Assembly (NCBI GenBank): GCA_019054805.1
Contig: JAHQIY010000004.1
Location: 5,456,001-5,520,000, forward strand
Length of the DNA stretch: 64,000 bases
Direction: 5' to 3'
Source of the DNA: Brachionus manjavacas
Taxonomy: Eukaryota; Rotifera; Eurotatoria; Ploima; Brachionidae
In this document: positions 1-14,054 of the stretch, piece after piece
Numbering within the stretch: the first letter of the stretch is position 1
How the letters are laid out: every line of letters begins with the position of its first letter
The notes under the pieces: generated by a model
What the model saw: the letters and a program-made list of their open reading frames with translations, nothing else
Told to the model about the DNA's origin: nothing
Database searches by the model: none
Program-made: the position numbers and the translations under genes

Positions 1-2
1 TA

Positions 3-62
3 GCCAACTGGAGCATCGGACCCGAGGATCCCATCACTCTCAACATCGAATCAAATTACTAA
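3..62 (+). CDS. Possible C-terminal end of an unidentified gene cut by the window edge
   Basis: The first 62 bases read as 19 codons ending in TAA (residues include WSIGPEDPITLNIESNY). Nearly all third positions up to residue 15 are C or G, unlike the surrounding AT-rich DNA but like the codon use of the homeobox gene at 8730. This suggests a last exon whose acceptor may be the 'tag' at bases 1-3. The product is not recognised and 19 residues are too few for a family call. A chance GC-rich open stretch, or the end of a retroelement, is possible. Confidence 0.25.
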   Translation, partial: ANWSIGPEDPITLNIESNY

Positions 63-269
63 CAGCCATCCAGTTCTCCACGGCACTTTTCTTTCTCTTC
101 AAATATTATTATCATCTTTTAATTAATTATATATTTTCATTTTGACGAATTAGATACATAATGAATAGACATAATGAATTCTACTGATTAAGTGTATATA
201 TCACAGTTACCATAGATGGGATCCTATTGTTTCCCATCTTCGCTAGTCTTGCTAGCTTGTTGTAACATC

Positions 270-270
270 T

Positions 271-303
<33 letters not shown>
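270..303. repeat. ATT microsatellite
   Basis: An interrupted run of ATT units. It directly follows a moderately GC-rich segment (about 210-265), an arrangement typical of the simple-repeat tail of a non-LTR retroelement, but no coding remnant is visible to support that origin. Confidence 0.55.
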
Positions 304-376
304 CTAATTTTTCAAATACTCTTGAATTGTATTTTCAATTTTGGTATAATTTTAACTTTTTTCTTATATTCAAAAT

Positions 377-1134
377 CAGAGTTGTTTAGAAGTCACAAGT
401 CTCAAGTCAAGTCAAAGTCAAGACTTTTTTTTTTTTTTTTTTTTCAAAAGTCCCACCAAAGACTTTAAAATTTTTTTTCAAAAAAAAGTCCAAGTCAAAA
501 AAAAGCGGAACATCTCTGTTGATCCAATTTTAAAATTGAAAAAAAAAACCATAAATTTTATTTTCTTTAATTTATTTTTGAAAATGGATTAAAAAAACAT
601 CCTTGAAAGATTTGAATTAATCTGTTCTTTGAAATGGAATGGTTCAAAGATAAATATTTGAGACTTTGCTTACTTTTTTTAGCAAAGTTATAAAAAACTT
701 TATAATTTTTTTATTATTCTTTGTGTTCATCTGAAATTTTTTTGAATTTTAAATCTTTTTAGTATTACAGCAACAAAAGTAACTTGTGTTTAAGTAATGA
801 AATCAAAAAGTGTCAATTGCTCCCTTCTTACTCCACCAGATATTATAAAATTAAATCTAGTCTAGTAATTGAAAAATATAGGCCCTTGGCAGGAAGAAGA
901 AAATTCTATTAACAAGGAAAGAACCATTCCATGTAGCTCAAGTCAACTAACTTTGATTGAAATTTTCTGAGATGATTGAAAGTTTAAAAAAAAAAAGAGC
1001 AAATAAATTTTATTTAAAAAAAAAAATATTAAAAAGTTCTGACTTTTTTTTTGAAAAAAAAAAACAAAAAAGTCCTGACTTGGACTTTTTTTTTGATGAC
1101 TTAGACTTTTTTTTGGGACTTTTAAACAACTCTG
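377..1134. mobile_element. hAT-type MITE with 8-bp target-site duplication
   Basis: The left end begins CAGAGTTGTTTAGAAGTC and the right end finishes GACTTTTAAACAACTCTG, so the termini are inverted repeats. The element is flanked on both sides by the identical octamer TTCAAAAT (369-376 and 1135-1142). Terminal CAGAG and an 8-bp duplication are the signature of hAT transposons. The 758-bp interior is rich in A/T runs and in copies of AAGTC/GACTT that extend the inverted symmetry inward. It has no transposase-like reading frame, so this is a non-autonomous fold-back element. Short open frames inside it, such as one at 957-1157, are low-complexity chance frames. Confidence 0.65.
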
Positions 1135-1142
1135 TTCAAAAT

Positions 1143-4100
1143 TCTTTTTTTAATTAAAATAAAAAATTTTCATCTTATTTACAAAAATGCAGCTAAAAAA
1201 ATTTTAAAACATTTATTTCAATAATTAATCTAATTTAATCTCAAAATTTCCAATATTTTAGGAAGTCTTCTTTTTTATTTAATATTAATAATTTTTAAAT
1301 TATAAATATTCAAAATTGAGAAATCTTTCAACAGTTAAATCAATAAATATTTTCTTTCCGGGTAAAACATGACAATGATTTAATTAATTAAAAAACTTAA
1401 TTCTTATTTAGTTCTAAATTATGTATAATACATATTGTACTTTTAGAGCCAATTTTTTTCGATTTATTTTTAATTTTTCTGTATTTTCATGTTCATTTTG
1501 GTTATTCGTAGAAAAAAACATTGATATCTTCCAAATTAAATCCTGCGATTTTTAAGAATTTAATAAGAGTATAAGAAAATATCATTTTGATCTGGGTCAC
1601 TTATATAAATTCTAAATAGAAAAAAAACAATTTAAAGAAATTAACCTTTCATTCTTGTTAATTTATTCCAAATTTGTTCTAGTATTTGAATTTGAAAAAC
1701 AAGCTTGCATTTGTGAATTTGTATTTAATAGGCTAAAATTCAATAATTAAATAGAATCAAATTGTAAATAAATTAAAATGTTGGACCAATTAATAATTTC
1801 GATTATTTCGAATAAAATCATTTCAGTTTAATTGAAATTAAAATTTAAAATTTAATAAATATTTAAATTTTTAATGAACAAGACATAAATTTAAAATTAT
1901 AAAATTAAACGAAAATCTAATATTAAAATATTTTGAGTCAGGTACATGAATTTTTTTTTTGATTTTATTTTATAAATTACCGGAAAATATTGTTTGCAGA
2001 ATAATGAATATTATATCTTAGTCTAACGATGCCTAATAAAAAAATTATTTGCTTATAGAAAACCTGAAAAATCAAAATTTCTGTTGATGTTATGAACTAA
2101 AATTGTTTTTAATTTATTTTTATTATTTTAAATCTTACTATTTCTAATAATTATTATTTCTATTCAATTTTATCACTTTATTCATCTTTTTAATTCTTTA
2201 GCTATTGACAATAGATTTAATATTTAATATTATTCTTCAACACTTTAAATTTCGTTCAGTTCCAAAGATTTTCTTTATTTTTTTTACTTTTTTGCTTTTT
2301 CCAGATTAAAATTTACTGTTCTTCTTCCCCTTTTCCTTGAATGAATCCAAATATGTTTTTCTCAAGCATTGCAAAATATTGATGGTCGATATTTGCATTT
2401 TTTAACCATTTCTTTCCACACACTAGACTACAAAAATACTTTGGTCCAAGCCTAAAGTTCTCCTCGAATTTATTTAATAATTAAAAATTTTAAAAATTCA
2501 ATGAGATTAATATTTTATCAGACGACGTATCGAAGTCATTGATGATTGAATTACTCAAAATAAAATTTTCTACTGTGAATTTATTTTTCTTAAACAAGTT
2601 ATTTTGATAAGGAACTCAAATTTAATGAATATGATAATATCAAAACAAATCTAAGAAAATCATTGATAATCCTTTACATTTCTTTTAAGATTTTATTAAC
2701 TAGACTAAAAAACAACATATTTTAGAGAAAAAAAACTGCATTTATAGGCATAAAAATAGCTTTAAAAATCTCAATTATTTCGCTAATCATCACCATGAAT
2801 CAAAAGCAACAAAAGAACCTTCTGAATAATCTGAGGCAAAGATGAGCGGAATCATGAAACAAATATCAGATACGGACCGATATAGATGAACTAGTCTTAA
2901 TTATTAGAAATATAAACTCGAAGATAAGTTTCTCTTATGTTCGGTTCCGAAAATAGGCTGTTTAGAAACTGTTAAAAAGATTCATTTAAAAGTCATTTAA
3001 TAAATGAGCATATTGATTGAATTTTGGAATGAATTTCACCTTCAGTAAGACTCGTTCCGAGATAAGAATATAATTTGTTCTTTATCTGAATCGTTTGAAT
3101 CTTAAACGATAATGATTTATTGATGATCATCAGGATTTCGCTAGAACTAAAGAGAAGCATTCGAAGCCATATTGGGCAAAGTGTATTCCAAGCTATTAAT
3201 CTAATGTATAATTATCAATGTAATTAAAATAGTAATTAATCTTCAATAATGATAAACTAGGGTGAATATAAAGAGGCTTGGTGAAATTTGGTGCAATGCA
3301 TTCATCATGCTTTAAGCTTTTAATTCAAATTGTTTCGTAATAGCTCAAATGGCAGTCAAAAGCAAAAACTAATTGAAATGTGTTTTTATAAAATGGTTTT
3401 TTCAATTTTTATAATTTGTTTAGAAGTTGAAGTTTTTTTTTGTTTCTGTGCTGAATAAAAAAAAGATTCTAAGTATTGGCAAAATAATTGATATTTAGAT
3501 CAATATTTCTAAGAACAGTAGTTTTATTGATCATTATTTTTTGGCAGAGGAGCAGCACTTTTTAATAACTCCTATGGATTTTTAATATTCCTCTATGGAA
3601 AACTAGCTAACAAAAAAGCTAAATTAGAAAAGAAAGCGTTTAAATTAAACTGGAAAAACAATAATAGCTAAAGCTATTTGGCTTTTTTTTCTCTTTATTA
3701 AAATCAAAATGATACTTTTAATTATTTTCTAAGCAATTAATAAAACGATTCGGGCCTCTTAAATGGCACAACCTGCTCGTGCCAATTTAAAAGCCTAAGC
3801 TTGAAAAGTGTTTATTTTACTCTTCGGTATTCTGTGGTCACAGCTAGACATGGAACCTTTCTTTTCAAGTCTTGGATGTTTTTATTAAATTACTCAACCA
3901 CATACCCATCTTTGAAAAGAAATTTATATGGCAAATTAATTCAAATGAGAATAGAATTTTTTCTTAAATCCATTCGAAACAGCAAGTGGCTATTTAGACT
4001 GAAAATTAATAGGCGTTTGAAAATATAAAAAATTATTTATTTTTCTTTATACTTGAATATCTATTTATATTCGTGAGAAATCTATTAGACTTTCGTGTTC

Positions 4101-5986
4101 AAAATTTTTTTAGCGAAACAAATATTTTAGCTTTTTCTTTTTGCTAGTTTTCTAATTCTCATTCAGCAGATTTTTAAATTCTTTTCTAATCCAAAATCCA
4201 CCTTAATTTTGTGCTAAAAGCTAAACAGCTTAAATTCACAATAAAGATTAATTAAAATCAATTTTTTTTTTAAGAGGCAAGTTTAAAGGCTTTTTTTTTC
4301 AATTTAAATTAGTGGATAATTTAAAGGTTAATTTTGATTGAAATATGTAAATATTACTTTCAAAAATAAATTAACTAAATTCAGAAAAGTAATAGTTGCT
4401 ATGAATTCTTTACATTTGAATTAGGTAACTATTTTAATAAACAATTTAAATAAATTATTATTACTTATAGGATAAAATACTACTTTAGAGTGATTCTCTA
4501 GAAAATTTAATGTTTCTATAATAATTTGCATAAGGTGATATTTAAATAATTTTTTCAAAAAAAAAATTATTGAATTTAATTAAATTGTAAGATTTCCAAA
4601 GCTTTTAAGAAGAAAATCAACCAAATTATTTTTCATGTATTTAGCCGTTTTTTGGCACAATCAAAAGCCAAAGTGCTTATTAGTTTGAAAAAAAAAACTG
4701 GTTTAATTAATAGAATGTTATTTTTACTAGACTATTTTATCTAATCGTATTAATCTTTTTTCTTTAATTAATTATAAAATTCTATTTTGAATAATGGCTA
4801 AGAGTCAATTTGTTGTTGAAAGCTGAGTTATCTGTGTAATAAATTCACGGACAAATAGTTCTAGTCGAGGCAAATAGAGCCTGACAGACACAATTAAGCT
4901 GAAACAATCAGGAAGTGCTTAAATTCTTAGGCCAAAATTGATTTTAATTGTGTTCGTCTTTAAGTTGTTGACGATTTAGAAAAGAATTCAAAAATTTAGT
5001 GCTCAAATGACATTAAACTATCTGCGTTTAATTTAGAAGAGTCATCAATTTTCTTACTAGGCAAAAATTTGAGCTGGGAGAAGAGCAATTTAATGAATTA
5101 GAGCTTGAGCACAATTCTAGCGAGATTTAAATTGTTATCTTTTATTAGTAATCAATCTATTTAAATGATAATATTATTTCAATATGCTCGAACTGTACCA
5201 AGATCGAGTAGAGAATATAATTAATACGAATCTCAAATCTCAATTATACGCTATAGATATTTTAAATTTTATTGTTGTAGATTTAAAGAAATCACTTGAC
5301 TTGACGTGATTCTTAATCTCCCAAACGGGTTATAAAAATAGATAACGGCTAATGTATTCTTGGCTACCTAATTGTCTTGTGAATTTACCACTTTTCGACA
5401 CATTTGCATTGTTCAATGCATTCCAGTGGAAAATTCTATTCAAATATATCGTGCTCATGCAATTTAAATAGCTTATTGTCAAGCACAACTCATTGTCACT
5501 CATTCTAATTTTCTAGTTTAATCAGCCAGACTAACAAGTCAAGTTTTAAACTTGTGCGGACTTTAGAATAAAATTCCAATAAATACATCTCTGAACTTTT
5601 CCTGTATCAAAATGCGTATTCTTCAAGGATTTTTGATTCAAATAAATACTTTATAATTCCTTTTTTTTTCTATTTTATAAACATTGATATCAGCGCCACA
5701 ATCATCAAAGTATTGTCGCAGTACATTTTTATTTTTTTAATTTATTTATTTTAAAACAATATTTAGGCCAATTTCGAATTACAGCACCTTCTTACCAGTT
5801 TTCATGTGCGTATTTTTGTTACAGTCCTCAATAATTAATTTCTTTTTAAATAAAAAGTTTTAGAATTAATGAAAGCATTTTTTTCTAAATATGCTCAATT
5901 TTATATTTGAATTTTAATGAATAGTTGAAGAAAATTTTTTAAGAAAAAATGCCCCAAAAAAATTTTCTGTTCCCTAAAATTTCCTC
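1143..5986. other. Intergenic AT-rich DNA, no supported gene
   Basis: About 4.8 kb of A/T-dominated sequence with frequent homopolymer runs. Open frames are short and biased to K, N, F, L and I, as expected by chance at this composition. A 228-base frame at 3801-4028 has no recognisable motif or splice context. I see no RNA gene or clear repeat boundary here. Scattered GC-richer patches (around 2810-2900 and 5160-5480) could be conserved regulatory DNA of the downstream homeobox gene, but the sequence alone does not show it. Confidence 0.5.
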
Positions 5987-6201
5987 GTAGAGATAGAATA
6001 CAAATTGTAGCTTGTTTTGAAGCTCTCGAAATAAGGACTGCAAATATTTTTTAGTTTCGCATTATTTGATTTAGCTTTTGTCCATAAAACTGCATCGCCA
6101 GGTTGCCAAAGTTTTTCAGCATTTTTGTGGCCGAATACCAAATCAAACAAGGAAAAACCATAAACAATTTCAATTCTTATTTCAAGAGCTTCAAAATGAG
6201 C
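5987..6201 (-). mobile_element. Ty3/gypsy integrase C-terminal remnant
   Basis: On the minus strand about 215 bases translate without a stop to a peptide with two features of Ty3/gypsy integrase tails: a GFSLFDLVFGHK segment matching the conserved 'GxSPFxLVFGR' motif after the catalytic core, and about 18 residues later a WQPGDAVLW segment matching the 'GDxVLV' strand of the C-terminal SH3-like domain. No catalytic core, reverse transcriptase or LTR is visible on either side, so this is an isolated decayed fragment. Identification rests on motif resemblance only. Confidence 0.5.
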
Positions 6202-7232
6202 TATAATTTGTATATTCTAAGTGTGAGAGAAATATTCAGAGAAGAAAAAAGATGTCTTTTCTGACATGAAAATTCGGCATCCGCTATGTCAAAATTATTG
6301 AAAATATTTTGACTAAGGAAAAAGTTTTTTGCACTTTATCTAAAAATTAATGAGAAAAAAATTCTAATTTAGCTTTGGCAAAAACAATAGAATTTTCAAT
6401 TAAAATTAGGGAAGATGGAGGGTGAAAAATTGAGTTTAGCTGTCGTTGTCTATGAACATAACGCACGAATTAAAAGAACTATACAAATTAAATAAGTTTC
6501 GAATTCGTAGTCTTTGACGAATTGTTTAATTAGCAAACATAATTTGAAATTAAATCTGATTAATAAATTTAATTTAAATTGTTTTTTTATGAGCATTTGC
6601 AAGTCATTCGAGATCAATTGTAAGGTATTAGAAGAAAAAATAATAAAAAAGGCTATTTGGTCACATAGAGATGATCGGGCTTAATTAATTTCCGAAATTG
6701 GCCACAGGCCGAGCTATTTTGTGCATAGACTCGAATCCTTTTAAATCCTAGTCACAATCAAGGTATTTATAGAAAAGAACAAACAAGTCACCTTTATTAT
6801 TTTTATTAATATTTTAATATATTCTTTTTAGGATAACTTTCAATTTTAACAACCAAATAAGTTGACTAAGTGAGCGAGCTATAAAAAATTGGTTAATCTA
6901 ATTTTTCGACTAGTGTTTTTGTTGCCGAACAAATATTAGTATTTTTCTATTTTGTTACTATTTAATATTAAATCTCTTAGAAATTAGTTTCAAAACTCAT
7001 TTTTTTCTTATTCGTCGGGCTATAGAAATCAATTAAAATTGACAAATTTTTTTTTCGATAATATCGAGTCTAAAGATATGATGCAATTAATGTCAATTTA
7101 ATTTTCATTCCTTAGATTTAATTTATATTAACAGCAAATAAGTTATTTAAAGACAATTTTTAATTTTTCAGATACTTTTGAATTAGTAAATTTCTTTTTT
7201 TATGGTTTTATTAGAATAATTGTGGGCAGACA
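6202..7232. other. Intergenic AT-rich DNA
   Basis: No gene, RNA or bounded repeat is supported. The stretch separates the integrase remnant from the degenerate tandem repeats near 7.2-7.8 kb. Confidence 0.5.
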
Positions 7233-7765
7233 CTAGTACAGTTCGAAATGATCATGATTCCGTGTCGGGCTAAAAAATTTTATTAAAATTTTTTTATTTT
7301 ATTTCTTTTTTCAATTCCGAGCAAGGTTGAAATTTATTTAAATTAAAAAAAAAATCAGGCTGCATTCGAACAGCGATTTAGGATGATTATGGATGGAGAT
7401 CCGTGTTGGCTTAAAGATTAAGATAAAATATTTCATTAATTTATCTTTTTAAACGCTTGACAATTTGGGGTGATCATAGCGGCATGGTGGGTTTTAAAAA
7501 AAGAATCGAAAAATTCTCTTTTATTCTAAACAATTTTGAAAAGATAAAAATTTATTTTTTTTTCTATATTCGGAAATTAAGAATGATCAAAAATAAATGT
7601 TTTGTTAATAAATTAATTAAAAAAAAGACTATTTCATTCAAATTTGAACAAGGTTAAAAATTACATAAAAAAATTTATTCTTTAGAAAAACTAAGGTTAC
7701 ATTCAAACAGCAGTTGGGGATGATCGTAGATCCGTGTTGGGTTAAAAATAGATTTAAAAAAATCT
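7233..7765 (+). repeat. Degenerate tandem repeats containing a GATCATGG..CCGTGTTGGG core
   Basis: Four related cores occur in the same orientation: near 7245-7268 (GATCATGATTCCGTGTCGGG), 7382-7411 (GATTATGG...ATCCGTGTTGG), 7470-7491 (GATCATAGCGGCATGGTGGG) and 7719-7741 (GATCGTAGATCCGTGTTGGG). At the second and fourth the match extends upstream through ATTC(G/A)AACAGC and an AAGGTT(G/A)AAA block, giving a unit of roughly 335 bases. All copies are diverged. The 7457-7657 and 7638-7988 open frames overlap these repeats and are unlikely to be genes. Confidence 0.45.
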
Positions 7766-8452
7766 CTTTTAGTTTTAGGTAAATTTTTTTATAAAAATTT
7801 TGGCGAAACGACATGGCTGTGCACCTTATTTTTAAAAGAGATGAACTAAAGTTTTTTTTCCCATTTTGAAGTAGCTGAGGGTCATTAATTATTATCCATT
7901 GGCAAAAAAGGCTATTACTGGGTCTAATAACTAAATTAGGAGTAAAAGGTGCTGCAAAACGGGATCTAAACTTGATATTAAACTTCAATTAGCAATAATG
8001 CGCATATTTGCTAGTCTTTTTCTAGCATTCTAATTCAACTATGAATTTAGTACAACAAAAATTAATTATTATTAATTAATATCGTATTTCAAATCAATAT
8101 TACAAGATAATTAAGTATTTTCTCTATTTTTTTTATTTCGTTATTGTTGTTGTTGTACTCTTGCTAATCAACACAACCTAAATCTCAGTGATTTATCAAA
8201 AAAAAAAAAAAAACAAGATAGTTTTAAATATAAAGAAAAGTTTATTTATTCTATTGCAAATTTACTTGTTAACAATTAATAAAATATCATCCAGTAAAAA
8301 GATAGCGGACTTGGCGCTCGCTAATTGCTGCTCCAACTCCTCCCAGAATCAAATTTTCTCTCTTTTTTTTCTCTTCTCAAAATAATTGATTTTTAAATTA
8401 TTTATTAATTAAGAAATTCTCTCTCTCTCTACGTTTCTCCATTTCTTCTCCT
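7766..8452. other. Upstream region of the NK1 homeobox gene
   Basis: No coding exon is supported. A GC-richer patch at about 8286-8350 within AT-rich DNA, followed by pyrimidine runs, could be a 5' untranslated exon or proximal regulatory DNA of the gene starting at 8730, but no splice pair can be assigned with confidence. Confidence 0.4.
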
Positions 8453-8455
8453 TAA

Positions 8456-8514
8456 TGAGCCAATAAAATCTAAAGTTAAACTAGAATAGAAAAATCTCGA
8501 TTGGCTCATATAAA
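8456..8514 (+). promoter_or_regulatory. Candidate promoter: inverted CCAAT pair followed by a TATA-like box
   Basis: TGAGCCAAT at 8456-8464 is exactly repeated in inverted orientation as ATTGGCTCA at 8500-8508, giving two opposed CCAAT elements 35 bases apart. The second runs directly into TATAAA (8509-8514). It lies about 215 bases before the homeobox start codon. CCAAT and TATA elements are known core promoter parts; promoter function here is inferred from position and symmetry. Confidence 0.35.
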
Positions 8515-8729
8515 AAATAACATATAAAATATCATGATAATTTTCTATTTAGACTTTAACCCAATCAAATAAAATAAAATCCATTGCCTAAATACTCTTC
8601 TAATTTAACTCTATTTAGCTCTTAAGTTTTTTTTCTCCTTTTTTTTTTTATTGTTTATTGCCACAAAATTATATTTTTTCTCCCTTTTCTTTTTTTAAAT
8701 TTATTGATAATTTTTAGACCTGAGTGTAA

Positions 8730-9977
<1,248 letters not shown>

Positions 9978-12900
9978 ATGTAAAACCGAGAGTTAGAAAA
10001 AAGAGTGATTTTTAAAATTTTTTTTTGTCTATTGATGTTGAGTATTTCCAAATTATCGAAAATTATTATTTTGTTAAATGTTGTTTTGAATTTTTTAATT
10101 AAAAAAAAATTAAAAGTTAACTAATTAATTAATTGTATTTTTTTTTAATTTTTTAGGCTTTTTGTTTTTTTTGTAAGTGTATATATTTATTTGACTGATT
10201 TTTTAAATAAATTTTCTCAAATTAAAAATTTTGTAATTTTATTTTTACTAATTTTTAATCGAAAATAAATGAAAAATAATAATTAAGTTTTAGTTAAATC
10301 TGGACTCCGAACAATTAAGAAAATATAGAGAAAATTTAGGGTACGTAGTAAGTCATTATTTAATTGACTCATATTTACGGTACATTATTATTTAAAAAAT
10401 TAAATCATTTTATGTAGAAAAATATGATAGATTTTAAGATAGATAAAATTTAATAAAGATTACAAGTTTTTTGATTTTTTCTCTTGTAGTAAACTAGCCA
10501 ATGTTCCAAACTTAAAATATTAACTATCAGATATAAATTTGAATCAGATTCATGCTGCTAACTATTTCTCAATAATAAATGACCAAAGCTTTATAAAAAC
10601 TAAAGTATTTTAAATCCAATGTGACATCATAGTTATTTGAAATGATTGAAAAATATTAATTGAAATGATTGAATCAAATAAATTTTTGTTAAAAAAAATA
10701 ATTTGAGTAATTTGGAATGGAACTTAGTCCTTCTTTTCGGTCAAAAGATTTATGGTTCGATATAAGCAAGGGTTACAAGGATTACTTGTGGAAAAAACAA
10801 AGAAAGATATGCTAACAAAAGAGGGTTATTTAGTTTTAAAATTTAAAAAAAAATTTAATGTATATTTGAAATAACTGATTTTAAAACAAAACGGATACTA
10901 TATATTAATATCATTGTGCAAAGCAGAATTACAAGCACGAAAACAGTTGTCAAATTTTTTAATTTTTTTTTCAAATTGAATTGATTATTTTTATTTAGTG
11001 AAATTAAAAAAAATTTAAATTTTTTTTTCTCAATCCATTTGACAGTCAAGATGTTATTTTAAATTTTAATAGTTAGGATTTTTTTTTAATTTGTCAAACG
11101 GTATGGTTTTCGTTTATTTATTTATTTAAAGAAACTTTTGGCATATTTGAAATAGCTGATATTAATTCGGATATTAGATAATGTTAATTTGTTTTAGGAT
11201 TAGACAATACTTTACTGCTTGTGGATTAGATTTTAATTAATTTTTGCGCAAATAGATTTAGACGAAAGCGTTTTAAGTTGAGATTTAAAATATTTATTTA
11301 AAAATAATAAACTTCCTTTCGGTAGAATAATTAGAAATTAATTGCGACCAATATGGGTTAAATGCTATTTGAGCACACAAGTGATTATGCATTTAAAAAT
11401 ATTTATTATAAAAAAGAGAATGAGAATGTTTTGAATTTTTGATTTTTTGTCAAATAATAGATGAATTCAAATGGCAACCTAGTTAATTTTAGACATTTGG
11501 TAAAATTTGAATAATTTGTTGCCGTTTTTTTCTTCAAATAAAAGCGCTAGCTCAAATAGCTGAATTAATTTTAATGTTTAATTAAATATTTTTGAACGTA
11601 TCGACTAAATTAACATTTTAAAATTAAGTTAATTTTAATTTAAATTGAAATATATTCAAGTGAATAATCCACTCTTTGAAAGAGTTTAGTTAAATTGATT
11701 TTATGCCCAATAAATAAGAGATTAATCCCTGAATAAAATAAGAGAGAACTTGGCGACAATATCAACTCGCACACAAAGCGAATTCGCTTACCAAAATTGT
11801 TCTTAATCGATACAAATTAGATTAAATTTCAATTTGCAAGCGATATGTTTAACTAGAGATTTATTAAGCAAACAGTATAGATAATTTAATTTAGGCGAAA
11901 TAAAAAAACTATGAGAAAAAAATCGATTATTAATAAAAATTAATTTAAATTTTCGCTACCTTTATTCTCGTTACTCACACTTTTTACGCCCACCACACAG
12001 CCTGTAGCGATATTCATGCCACCTTTTTTGTTTTCCTAAGATTTCACTTGCTTATTTCTCTTTTTTTTTCATTTTGATCAATAAATATCACCGGTATTAA
12101 ATATTTGTCTAATGTATTAAAAAATGTTTTCACTACTTTGACCGTATGTGCTTAGTCAAGATTAAAAAGTCATTGATCGATTGATCTTTTTTTAATTATC
12201 AATATCTCAATTATTTGAAATAAAAATATTTTTTTTAAACTTTAACCAGTCTTAACATTAAACGAAAAGAATTCTTAATTATTAATTTTAATAACACTTA
12301 AATAAATACAAATGAACCAAGTTCGCCCTTAATTTTTGATCTATCTATAATAATTAATGTTTCCAAAACAACTTCGAACTTTCTTAATTTGATCTTAAGA
12401 TTAGAATTCATCTGAGATCTTATTATTTAGCACGTGTATGCTTTTTTGAAGATATTAAATATCATTAAACTAGCTATCAATAGCCAATATAGATTTATCT
12501 ATTAAAACTTTTATTATTATTGAGTTTTAATCGCACATATTTAAAACAAATTGACGTCATTTTATAGATTTTATTTGCTATTAATAATTAAGTAATTATT
12601 TAAAAAACAGATGGTTTAAGTACCTTAAAAAATGGAAATATAACATTTAATCAAATCTTATTTTTCCAATAGGAAAAAAAAAATTGATCCATTAAAAACA
12701 ATAATTATAAATAGCTTTCTTTTTTAAATTAATATTGATGATGTTTGCTGGTCTAGTGCTAACCGAATAAAAGAAAAGAAAATTAATTAAATAATCATGA
12801 ATAAAATTAAAATTAAGTTATAATTAAAAGTTTATTTTTTTGTTAACAGGATTAGTTGAGGAATCGCCCGAAAGGCGAATTAGTCATTTATTGCACCAAC

Positions 12901-14054
12901 ATTTATATAAAATACAATTCAAGCTTTAATAAAATGAATTTTAGTAACTAAAATGATAAAAACAAAATCTTATTTTAACTCAATAAAATTGATTCTTAAT
13001 TATCTTTTATTCGAAATGTTTAAAAAAAAATATCAAAAGATATCGATGGCATCTTTCTGCTTTATAAAATTAACATAAAGTAAATTTAGAGTCAAAGAAT
13101 CTTAATAAAATCTTAAGTTATAGTCAGTAACAATAGATTAAAAAAAAAGACTGTTGATTAATTAAATTCTATGAATTTGCAGCTAAAATAATTATTTTAA
13201 CTAGTTAAAAATGTTTAATTCTGGACCCAAAAGCTTCATTAAAGTCATAGTCATAAATATGATTAATAAAAAATTATTTAATGTAAATATGAACGAAAGC
13301 TGAGGTTTAATTAATTATTAAATTTTCAAAGTTAGTTAAAATTAAATTTTTAAATCATTTTTTAAACAAAAAGTCTAATAAATTACACAAGTTTGAGGAA
13401 AATTTTACACAGATATTTTTTCTTTAACTGTTTCAAATCAGAATTCAAAATCTATATTTTTTTTTAAATAAAAATGAATTTAATTAAAAATTTTTTGATT
13501 CTAAATTTATTTTAGCCTATTCCGATTTTCTTAAGCCTTTTTTAGATTTTAACTTAAATATTTTAATTACATTTTAAAATATTTAAAATGTTTTATTCTT
13601 GATTTTAATTTAAAAAATATAAATTAATTGAAAAATCAGTTAAAGATTAATAATACATATTAAAATTTTTGCTAAATTTTTTGTTGTTTAGGTTGTATTC
13701 AGTATAAACGGCCATATATTTATATTTAAAAATCTGGTTAAACAACGTGATGCGATGCGCTATTTTTGTCGGTATCTTCAAGCTTTTTGGGAGATTTGAT
13801 AATATTATCTTCTTGTTTATATTAGCTAGCTCATTAGTAAAATAAATTCAATATATGAATGAAAACATATAAAAGAATATTTTTTTGTACCTTATTTGTA
13901 TCTGAAGGAGCTTTAGCTTGGCACAGATAAACAAATAAATAATAAAAACTATTATCTCAATAAAATAAGTGCTTTTTTTGATAAATTTTTAATAATGAAG
14001 CACCACTTGATCTATTTAATTTTTTTTTTCATTTATTGGAGGTACTATTTAGTA
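9978..14054. other. Intergenic AT-rich DNA downstream of the homeobox gene
   Basis: Several AATAAA signals follow the homeobox stop, for example near 10205, consistent with its 3' end. The rest holds no supported gene. A segment at about 13895-13945 (GAGCTTTAGCTTGGCACAG then ATAAACAAATAAATAA) resembles a retroelement 3' tail also seen near 63205-63250. Open frames such as 10855-11049 on the minus strand are K/I/F-rich chance frames. Confidence 0.5.

Noticed and set aside
7457..7988. Two open frames of 66 and 116 codons as genes
   Set aside because: They run over degenerate tandem repeats on both strands, with K/I/F-rich chance composition and no splice context.
12861..12885. Small GCCCGAAAGGC hairpin as an RNA element
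   Set aside because: The stem is only 4-5 base pairs with no conserved surroundings; chance is sufficient.
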